Part shown: positions 39,293 to 47,800 of the stretch, piece by piece
Layout of the letters: each line of letters begins with the position of its first letter
Numbering within the stretch: position 1 is the first letter of the stretch
Source: Smittia aterrima
Taxonomy: Eukaryota; Arthropoda; Insecta; Diptera; Chironomidae
Length of the DNA: 64,000 nucleotides
NCBI GenBank assembly: GCA_033063855.1
Contig: CP093830.1
Span: 372,854-436,853, forward strand
Direction of reading: 5' to 3'
The notes under the pieces: generated by a model
The model's database searches: none
The model's input: only the letters and a program-made list of their open reading frames with translations
What the model was told of the DNA's origin: nothing
Made by a program: the position numbers and the translations under genes

Positions 39293-39532
39293 TATATAAA
39301 GCATTGTTTTATATATAGAGCAAAAAATGTAAGATCAAACGAAATATAACTTGGAACGACAAGCCAATTTCAACCTTCTGTATTTAGCTGGGAAGGTTGA
39401 AATTGGCTTGTCGTTCCAAGTTATATTTCGTTTGATCTTACATTTTTTGCTCTATATAAAGCATTATAATATATAAATTATTTTTTATTATTATATATAA
39501 AACATAATATAAAAGTAGTAAGTTTGTTTGGT
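39293..39532. repeat. AT-rich repeat split by a foldback insertion
   Basis: The motif tatataaagcatt occurs at 39293-39305 and again at 39453-39465, flanking the inverted repeat. From 39453 to 39532 the sequence is about 90% like 41959-42039 and ends gtaagtttgtttggt in both. It seems to be the left member of a direct-repeat pair bracketing the two element copies. Confidence 0.6.
39312..39458. repeat. Perfect 67 bp inverted repeat (foldback) with 13 nt loop
   Basis: The arms 39312-39378 and 39392-39458 are exact reverse complements; the loop is 39379-39391 (tgtatttagctgg). Either strand as RNA would form a 67 bp uninterrupted duplex. It is flanked by 13 nt direct copies of tatataaagcatt, which looks like an insertion-associated duplication. 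Options: a foldback transposon, a hairpin-RNA source of endogenous siRNA, or an assembly/sequencing fold-back artefact. The arms match nothing else I could find in the window. Confidence 0.85.
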
Positions 39533-39563
39533 AATGCGAATTTTTAATTTTCTGTTGTCTGTC

Positions 39564-40472
39564 CTAAGACACGTTAGCTGTTCCTCGAAATCCACCGAAT
39601 ACATTTGCAATTTCAATTGGACAAAACAGTAATCCCAGTCGCCGCGGCAAATTCGCTATCTTCATCGTTTGTGAGATCAATGCACTCCATCTGGGTCTTA
39701 AGGATATCTCGCGTCGAGTGCCAATGCCGTATCGCATCATTCCCGCGACTTCGCTAGATCGTCCTTGAGCTCGGACGACTTCAGGCGATCCTCCTTGAGG
39801 TAGGATGACTTCTGGCGATCCTCCTTGAGGTAGGGCGACTTCTGGCGATCCTCCTTGAGGTAGGGCGACTTCTGGCGATTCTCGGGCGGCCCCATTGGCA
39901 ACTGGACATGTGCACTGTGTCAAATTAAACGTGTACCTAAACAAAAAAAATACAAATATTTTATTGAAAGCCAGCATAGGGGTTACTTACAGCCCATGTC
40001 AATGGCAACCAATTCTCAGTGCTTTCTTTTCGAATAATCACTTTGATTTTGTAGGCACACATACTTTTATTGAAAAGGTCATGTCTCGTTATGAACCCAA
40101 ATTCTTTTGCAGTGTTTATCGCGAATGTACTAGTAAAATAGCGACCCTCGGGAAGAACGATTCTATTGAACTCAGGAGTGATAATGAGGAACGTAAGTCG
40201 ATCAATATAAAGAGATGATTCGTTATCTCGCTAAGAGACTCTTTTATTTCTTTTTGTTGAAGCAAGGTGTTGAGGGACTGATCTTCTACTTTGAGTTTCA
40301 ATTTACGCGGGACGTTCTTTCCATATTTAATACCTTTTTTAAAGAAGTTGCAAACAACTGTAGGACTTCTTCCATTTCCTAATGTTTTCGCGATTTCTGC
40401 ATAAGTCGCCTTGCCTTTCAGTCTCAAACATGTTAACTGCTCTTGACTCGTCAAATATGTACCAGATCCCAT
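39564..40472 (-). CDS. Element-like gene, copy A: Tc1-type HTH + unrecognised domain + SPEV repeats
   Basis: Inferred three-exon model on the minus strand: 40472-40290, 40230-39991 and 39914-39564 (TAG 39566-39564), 257 residues, frame kept throughout. Exon 1 (61 residues, ATG start) carries a helix-turn-helix (LTSQEQLTCLRLKG, YAEIAKTLGNGRS) followed by YGK and a basic RKLKLK linker, as in Tc1/Tc3-family transposase N-termini. The 59 nt intron then leads to RDNESSL, which continues the transposase-like linker. Exon 2 (80 residues, FNRIVLPEGRYF... ESTENWLPLTWA) is a domain I do not recognise; no DDE catalytic core is visible. Exon 2 ends at a strong GTAAGT donor. Exon 3 needs the second of two acceptors, because the first (39937) gives a stop after three codons. 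It carries ten-residue repeats of the SPEVALPQGG type. It may be a decayed mobile element or a domesticated gene; expression is unproven. Confidence 0.5.
39751..39870. repeat. 30 bp minisatellite, four units, inside copy A
   Basis: Four head-to-tail 30 bp units at 39751, 39781, 39811 and 39841 (for example ctccttgaggtagg core), the last two identical and the first most diverged. On the minus strand they encode ten-residue repeats (SPEVALPQGG and variants). Copy B has two such units at 41417-41476, so the number has changed since duplication. Confidence 0.85.
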
Positions 40473-41190
40473 AATGTGTTTTGCTATTATGAAATTTGTT
40501 TATTTGTTTACAAACAGTCGAACGAGTCGTCTTCAGTGTTGCCTCGTCGCTCGTACGAAAATCCTCTATTCAAGTTTGTGATCACTTTTATTTATTTGCG
40601 TGTGATTCAAAATTCTACAATAAATTTCGTTTAGATTAATGTTCAATTTTTTCTTAATTCAACTTACATTGGTAGGGATTGATTTCTTTTCTTATCGTAC
40701 AAGTGATGAGACTTCAATAATTGAGTTCGAGCGTTCCGGTTTTGATCTAATTTGAATTAAATGAGTAAAATGGCAAGTGACTTGCAAATTTCTATTACCC
40801 AATCTTCGCTTTCTTTGACAATTGAAATGAGATTCTTTTTTGATCTTTCCGGTCGCCAGCGAGTTCTAATAATGATAAAATGCTCGTTAATAACTGACTC
40901 TACTTTAACTAAGTCTCAATCTACCTCATACAGAACTTCGAACTAATTTATTTAAATTTAAATGAGTTTTCAATTTTTACGTTTCCTTATCGTGACGTTT
41001 CGATTTCAACTGATTAGATTTCTTGACGTACGCGAATACGTCAATAAGCTTTCTTATTTGAGCGCAAGATTTAAATTTCAGAATTCACTTTGATGAGTTG
41101 TCGGGAGACAACACTTTGTCTTTCTGTAATGTTTCAGGGTGTCTTTTTAGACTGCTTCCCTTCGCCTGCAGTTTTGAAATTAGCTTGGAG

Positions 41191-41840
41191 CTACAACTCT
41201 TGGTTTCTAGCACGCAGAGCTTGAAACCTCCTTCTGAATCGCTCATTTCTTTGATCAATCCTTCGCCGTTGGGCTCTCCTCTCCTTGAGTTGGGCTGTTC
41301 TCTCCTCGAGTTGGGCATCCGTCACCTCGACTTCGGCTGTCTTCTTTTCGATAGCGACTTCCAAACTGCGATACCGTAAGTGGAATAACTGCATCGATTC
41401 ATTAGGTCCCGTGACTTCTCGAGATCGTCCTTGAGCTCGGGCGACTGCTGGCGATACTCCTTGAGCTACGGCAACTTCTGGCGATTTTCGTGCGACACCA
41501 GCATTGGCAACTGTACATGTGAACTGTCTCAAATTGTACGTGTGCACCTAAACAAAAAAAATAAAAATATTTTATTGAAAGCCAGCACAGAGGTTACAGC
41601 CCATATCAATGGCAGCCTATTTTCAGTGTAGTCTCTTTGAACAACCACTTTGACTCTGTACCAACATTTCTTTACTCGGTTTTCACGGTTATGTGCTAAT
41701 CTGAGCCCAAGTTCTTTTACAGTGTTTATCGCGGCATCGCGAATAAAATAGTGACCCTCGGGAAAAACGATTCTATTGATTTCAGGAGTGGTAATGAGGA
41801 ACGTAAGACGATCAATAAAAAGAGATGATTCGTCATCTCG
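41191..41840 (-). pseudogene. Element-like gene, copy B: 5'-truncated paralogue of copy A with coiled-coil tail
   Basis: Minus-strand exon 2 equivalent at 41840-41598 (81 residues, RDDESSLFID... NRLPLIWA) and exon 3 equivalent at 41547-41191. The two are separated by a 50 nt intron (GTAACC...TTTAG) and stay in frame, unlike copy A where the same acceptor gives a stop. DNA over 41550-41890 is about 80-85% like copy A at 39940-40265. After two SPEV-type repeats the tail differs from copy A: a Glu/Arg/Gln-rich coiled coil (AQLEERTAQLKERRAQ) ending at a TAG, beyond which similar reading continues for ~19 codons. The helix-turn-helix exon is missing; upstream sequence is AT-rich repeat. I call it a partial copy, though an unseen alternative first exon would rescue it. 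Its sequence has been kept open over ~200 codons. Confidence 0.5.
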
Positions 41841-41958
41841 CTAAGTGACTCTTGAATTTTTTTCTGTTGAAGCAAGGTGTTGAGGAAATTGGCGGTGTTG
41901 AGGAAAAGTTTTCCATCTGCTTGATGACTTAAGAATTTATGAATAATAAATATTATAT

Positions 41959-42039
41959 ATATATAAAGCATTAGTATATATAAATTATTTTTATTAATAT
42001 ATATAAAACATAATATGAAAATAGTAAGTTTGTTTGGTT
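41959..42039. repeat. Right copy of the AT-rich direct repeat
   Basis: Runs from tatataaagcatt to gtaagtttgtttggt, same orientation and about 90% identity to 39453-39532. Together they bracket ~2.4 kb containing element copies A and B. Confidence 0.65.
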
Positions 42040-42266
42040 ATCGTGTTTGCTGTTTTGTGCAAATTTCACAATCTGATTTGTGTCAATGAAATGAAGCTTC
42101 AAGTGTACTTATAAGCGTTTTTATTACAGCTTTCATCAGAGATTTTTAAATTTTTAAGTTTGAAATAAAAACTTTTCTTTCGAAATTATTAAATAATTGT
42201 TTGATTTTGTTTTTATCAAAAAGTTACAACAAAATATTTTATTTTTCGCTTTCTTTTATCCAACAG

Positions 42267-42457
42267 AAAGTGGAGTAACAGCTGAAGAGAAGCGACTGAT
42301 ACTCGAAGAACACAATTACCTTCAACAAACTGTTGCAACAGGTCACGACCGTCTGCTCAAAAAATGCAAGAGATGAGCTGGGACGACGAACTAGCTGCAA
42401 AAACTCAGCAGTGGACCAACGTGTGCACGTTTCAGCATGATTCGAATCGATATATAA
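42267..42457 (+). pseudogene. CAP/antigen-5 (SCP) domain exon remnant with frameshift
   Basis: After a good acceptor (ttatccaacag, ending 42266) the frame reads SGVTAEEKRLILEEHNYLQQTV ending ATG. A one-base shift near 42343 is needed to continue as KMQEMSWDDELAAKTQQW then TNVCTFQHDSNRYI, ending at a GTGAGT donor (42458). HN followed by WDDELA, QW and C..HD are hallmarks of insect CAP-family secreted proteins (antigen 5, venom-allergen-like). Without the shift the frame stops at TGA, 42357-42359. No signal-peptide exon is seen upstream and no later CAP exon (GQN, CNY motifs) was found downstream, so this is most likely a lone broken duplicate. A sequencing error within a real exon is the alternative. 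Confidence 0.75.
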
Positions 42458-43166
42458 GTGAGTGAAACAACAATAAATTCGGTCGAGGACTCTCAGAGAA
42501 TTCTGAACTTTTATTGATGGCCATTCAACTGAATTAAACATTTTATTGTCAGTTGTGCTCTCCCCACTAAGTTCGATGTTCGTGGACCAAATTGAATGGA
42601 AATCGAACATGAAAAGTGGCGCAGGAGAATAAAAAAATTTACTGGTTGAATGCGTGAACACATAAATTAAGCAAAGCACGAGAGTTTTATGACGCAACAA
42701 TAAGCTTCGCATCGCATTATTTTTCGTCTGATTTATGTTTTGCTTTCGACGATTGACTGAAAACGATTTCCCATCCTGAGCTTTATACCATTAAACTCGT
42801 TAAGAGAATTTGTGTCCAATCGAGTAATTTGTGCGATTTCAATTCATCAAAGTTTATTCAATTTCCAATTCCTTTGAGTTTCATGTTGAAACAAAACTTT
42901 CCGATTTAATTAAATTTAATTGAAAATTCATGTTTTTCTACGACGGAAAATTTAATCGAAAACTCGGCGATGCATGAAATAAAAGTTTTGAGAACGACAA
43001 CAAAAACATTTCATGTGAAAATCAGAGAAAATCAAATTAAACTCCTCATCGCTTTATGAATATTTAAAATCGATTTGAATTGCATTGACTAATTTGGATT
43101 AAAGAAGTTTTTTCTCATCGCATTAGCTATATTTTATCACCTACGTAAAATATTTAAATCCAAGAA
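42458..43166. other. Gap between CAP relic and fucosidase
   Basis: About 0.7 kb of AT-rich sequence without an identifiable feature. A 157-codon minus-strand frame runs back across the CAP relic and has no domain, so it is taken as a shadow. Confidence 0.5.
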
Positions 43167-43172
43167 TTTATT
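43167..43172 (-). terminator. Poly(A) signal of the fucosidase gene
   Basis: Minus-strand AATAAA about 64 nt after the fucosidase stop codon (43238-43236). Confidence 0.5.
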
Positions 43173-43235
43173 TTACAAAATATTTTGAATTTTGTATAAA
43201 AATAATTTTATAAGTTGAAATATCCTCGATTAAAT

Positions 43236-44825
43236 TCAGTCAAGTGGAATATCAATTTCAAAAGTCCAGGCTAAACTTAATCCAGCTTTATCAATGAAGC
43301 GCTTATCAGGAAATGTTATCTCCAAAGCTTCGTCAGAGTCAATGAACTGAAACTACAAAAATCGTAAATTTTAAAAATCTTTCAACAATGGAGTTAAAGT
43401 TTTTCTTTACCTCAATTGCTTCGGAGTACCCTAATAGAGTTATGCGACTTGAGTTGTCCATGTACTGCCCAACTTCTTTCAAAACAATCGTGTTGGTGTC
43501 GAATGGATACTCGAGGACCATAACAAACACACTGACACGACTCGATCCAAATTTCTTTGTAAACCAGATATCTTTTCCTTCACTTTGATAATCCCACGGC
43601 TGAGATCCGTAAATTGCCCGTCCATTGATTCTTAACCATTTTCCCATGTCACGAAGTCGCTCAGCGAAAATTGCTTCGATCGAGCCATACTTAGTAGGTC
43701 CAACATTGATTAAAATATTTCCATTCACAGCCACTGTCGTGACCAATTCTCTTATCAATTCCTCAGATGTCAGGAAATCTTCAAGTTTTGCATCGTTGCG
43801 ATGACCCCAACTCATCTTATCGATTGTCATTGCATTCTCAAATTTATGTTTTTGTAGAACTCCCGGATTGAATCGATCAGAGCAAGTGTAGAAGTCGCCG
43901 TGTTTACAATTCGTTCCTAGTCCCCAACGATCATTTGTCACTACAGTCTCTCTAACTGGACTGCTATTGTAAAGCCAAGCCAGAAACTCTTTCGCTTTCC
44001 AGTATTCGTCAGGTGCTTCCCAATCGCCATCAGTCCAAATTACTTCAGGACTGAATCGTTCAATAATCTCAACAAGCTCCGGCCACACTTTAAAGTTGAC
44101 ATATTGCTGTTTGAGGAAGCCGTGAAGCTTGTCGTTTATGTACATTCGATTGAACCATTCGAAGAGAGAATAATATATTCCAAACTTCATTGACTTATCT
44201 CGTACTGCTTGCGACAATTCCTTGATTATGTCTCTATTGGGACCAACGTCGACAGAATTCCAGCTAAAAGAGAATGATGACGGATACAATGTATAACCTT
44301 CGTGATGTTTACTCGTTAAAACGACGTATTTTGCTCCCGAATCCGAAAATATCTCGGCCCATTGTGTTGCGTTGAACAACTCGCATGTAAAGTCGGCAGC
44401 AAAGTTTTGATAGGTGAACGAAGGTTTTTGTGTTTTATTCATAAAGTCGACATATGACGGAATCTTCGTGTTTTTCCAATTCGTCCAAAACCATTCTGAG
44501 CCGTAGCTTATCGACGAATAAACACCGAAGTGAATGAAAATCCCTAGAATGAACAAATCTTATCAGTCACTTAGATCGACGACGAGCAATGAGTGATAAG
44601 CTCACCTACTTTCGCTTCGTCGTACCATTTAGGCAATGGACGAGCGTCGAGACTCTCCCAGGTTGGTTCATATTTGTTTTGAATTCTTCTACGATTAGGC
44701 GGTCTCGTGAAATTAGAATTTGATATGACATGAGGTTCACGTTCGGAATTTGAAGAATCAGCAAAACAAACATCGCTGTACATAAAAAATAAATAAGCAA
44801 CGAAAGAAATATTCTTTAGCCACAT
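43236..44825 (-). CDS. Fuca: Alpha-L-fucosidase (GH29), lysosomal/secreted
   Basis: Three exons on the minus strand: 44825-44606, 44543-43411 and 43346-43236 (TGA 43238-43236), 487 residues, the usual size for animal enzymes. Introns are 62 and 64 nt. MWLKNISFVAYLFFMYSDVCFA is the signal peptide. Then come an Arg/Asn-rich stretch and the catalytic barrel: WYDEAKVGIFIHFGVYS, SKHHEGYTLYP, VDVGPNRDIIKEL, PEVIWTDGDWEAPDEYW, VTNDRWG, DKMSWGHR and NGNILINVGPTKYG. The Asp in IWTDGDW aligns with the catalytic nucleophile of human FUCA1. The C-terminal beta-sandwich ends in AWTFEIDIPLD, like the mammalian AWTIKL end. Known reaction: hydrolysis of terminal alpha-L-fucose from glycans in lysosomes, or secreted in insects. 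Several NxS/T sites are present. Intact with no missing key residues. The symbol follows common insect usage; orthology was not tested. Confidence 0.96.
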
Positions 44826-44850
44826 CTTTATGCTTTGACACTCACTAAGT

Positions 44851-44856
44851 GACTGA
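44851..44856 (-). promoter_or_regulatory. Initiator candidate for the fucosidase gene
   Basis: Minus-strand TCAGTC would give a start at about 44854 and a 5' UTR of ~29 nt. An AT-rich block (ctaatatttttc) lies upstream but at less than usual TATA spacing. Confidence 0.4.
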
Positions 44857-47800
44857 GAGTGAGACGAAAAATATTAGACTCGTCGTTATCGGAGAGTGAA
44901 ATTATGAAAAGAATGAGTCGCATTTGAGTGAAATCCGGTCAATCGAGTAGCGAAACTTGTAAATTAAATAAACTTTCTCATCATCTAAGTTGCCCAGCTC
45001 AATCATAACAAACTTTTCGCAATCAAGCTCTTATAACTTTTTTGATTTCCTTCAAGTTTTGTTGAAGGTGCCGTTCACACTGCTATTGAAGTTTCAAACG
45101 ACAAAATGGAATAAGTTTTGGTTATCGGTGTTTGCGAGGGATCCCTTTACGGTTATCAAAACATTCTCTTTTATCATTTTGTATCTTCCTCGTCGCTTTG
45201 TGAAATCTCTGTGGTCGACTTCTGTCGTCTCTGAAAAATTACATCGAGCTAACATATACGGTCTCATGTTTCTGAACAGAAAGTTCACAGTGTGAGGTTT
45301 CATTAAATAGCAAATATCCTGGTGTTAATATACGGTTGAATTCTCACTTGAAAGCAAATGTGAGTACGTGCAATGCATCGTCGAGTTGAAAGCTAAAATT
45401 TGAATGCTCAAAGGAAGACGAGAATATTTTCCTCTTAAAGCATCGAGAAGCTTGCAGTGTCGGCGAGCTTTAAATGTGCTAAATCATCTCTAATCTCGGG
45501 AGTTGTTTGCTCCCAGGAAAACATGCTTACGCCTAAGCTCTACTGTGGAAAATTGAAAATAAAGCAAAAAGCGAGAGGAGAAACTTTCGTACAAACATTT
45601 CTTATTGCTTCCTGGATTCTGCTTGCGCCACACATTATGCAAATTAACGTTGAAGAGAAGCATCAAAGTTTTATATTCTCTCTCGAAAAATAAAATATTT
45701 CAAACTCCCCCCTTTCTCAACATCAGCTTCGTGTTACTCACGAACGAACATAAAAAGTGTTTAATTTTTATTCTGTGAATTTCAACAGTGAATTTACATT
45801 TGCATAAAACCTACGCTCTGCTCGCCTCGTTTGCTTTCTTCTCATTCGTTCTCAAGAAGTGTGTGAATGAAAGAGGAAAAGTTGTTTGGAAAATTGTTTT
45901 TTGTTGGCTTTAAGCTTATGCTCCTTGATTGTTTGCATACAGTTTAGGTGAATGTTGGGGCTTCTGTCTCTCCACTCTCAACATTTTCCTACACCAGCAA
46001 CTTAATTGCGAAAAACAAACAGGAAAAAGTTTTTTTTAAGCTTGAAATAATGTTTTTCATTCCGAGCTCATTCATTAAACAACAATGTGTTTGCTATGAA
46101 ATTATTTTTAATATGCCGGAAGCTTTAATATGCCGGCAGGAGAAGTGCTGATTAATGAGAAGCTTTGAGCATTTTCCTGCTGAGAAGAATTGCGGAAGTT
46201 TCAATTCTATGGTTCGCCGCAAGCAAAAGCTTCAATGTTGTCACATAAGTTTATGTTTTCACATATCCGAGTGAGAGAGACAAAGCAGTGACGTGAAGTT
46301 GAGATTATCTTAATGACTTGTTCATATTCATATGACGACGATTAAATTAGAAACGATGGTAAGCCACGAGAGTTTCATAACTCGCATTAAATAAGATCGT
46401 ATCGTAACTGAAAGCTCAAATCTCTTCATCGAGGGAAAGCTTCCTAATTGTCGCTTCGTTACAGCGGTTGTTCATCTTTTGTGAACGTTGACATTTCATC
46501 GCTTTTATCGTCGTCCTACGATCGCTCTACTTTCTGAGTAGCGAGGGAAAAGTTTTGCAATAACATCAGCCAAATAACTTGGACAGTCGAATGTTTTTGA
46601 CATAACAGAAAGCGCTTATCTCGACTCGCTTTTACTGTTAATTATGAGAAGATAAAAGACCGAATGTGTAATGTCATGTTATCTGTGAATAAACGAGTCA
46701 TATGAGGAACTTATGTCTCCATTTCTCAAACCCCCGCAGTCGTGAAGCTGATAAAGAGACGTAACATTGTTGTGTGCCTAGCAAGCGTAGCACGACCTGC
46801 GAAAGCAATGTTCCAACCCCAAAGGCAACGGCAATGTAGAAAGCGTCTCCTTCCCTACTGCTGCCACAAATCAATGAATTATTCAAGTCCATGAGGGAGT
46901 TTTACAATGTACGAAAACTCTAAAGTGAAAATAATTTACAACGAAATGAACTTTTCAGATGCAACTCTGAAACGTGCTGGCATAAAATATTTAAATCTTA
47001 AATATTCTATTCAATGCCTTGCCGTAAAACTCAAACAAATATATTTTTTTCTTTTATTATTTTCGCTCGCTTATGTTCGGCCTCATACAAATTGAAAATA
47101 ATGTTTGAATATATTGAATTATTGATGGCTCATGCAGACATAACATTCGTGAATAATGGAAGTACAACGTTAAACGTTAAAAGGCTCATGGCACTTTGTT
47201 CAAAATGGATCTTTAGAAACGAAGCTAGCAAGAGTTACTTTGCCGGCTTGAAGGGCGGAAACGAAAGCAAAGCAACAAAAGATCGAAGGTAAGAGAGTTG
47301 CAACAGACCAAGCGGCGACGACGACGGCTTTTCATTGACGATAACAAAAGATGAAAATGTGAGTTGCAATGGAAAGGAAAATCGTGGAAAAACACATCGA
47401 CATCATTTATCATCGTCACTCTCCTCTCTCTCACTCCTGATGCTGAAAGGGAAAATTAATGAGAAAATTGAATCTCTCAATGTCATTGATTTTTCTTCAT
47501 TGAATTCAGTTTCCTTCGCAGAGTCAGAGAAATCTGTTTCCTTTCACTAAAAGTCCTCGTCATCGCAGAAGATTTCCGAAACCTCGTGTAGGTCGAAACA
47601 CTCTTAAGTTAAAGGAAAGACAACATTTCCAATTTGAAGATGTTGGGCTTCAGCAATTTTATCAACAAACTTTCCTTGTTCCAACTTTTTTCCTTCTGTG
47701 TTTCATTCATTCTTTAAACGTCATGTCCACAACTTTCCTCTCCCCTCGAAAAAAAAGTCCCTCTTTTTTTTCGTCTTTCCCAACATTAATTTTCAGCTAC

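Noticed and set aside
41085..41379. Overlapping frames on both strands beside the copy B coiled-coil coding region
   Set aside because: They are the alternate frames of the same repeat-rich (LEERTAQLKERR) DNA; the frame continuous with the SPEV repeats is preferred.
42239..42712. Minus-strand 157-codon frame
   Set aside because: It runs antisense across the CAP relic, where the coding-like bias lies on the plus strand; no domain of its own.
46698..46892. Minus-strand 64-codon frame with a hydrophobic segment (IAVAFGVGTLLSQVVLRLLG) and less AT-biased codons
   Set aside because: No flanking splice acceptor, no second exon and no family motif. One hydrophobic stretch is not enough.
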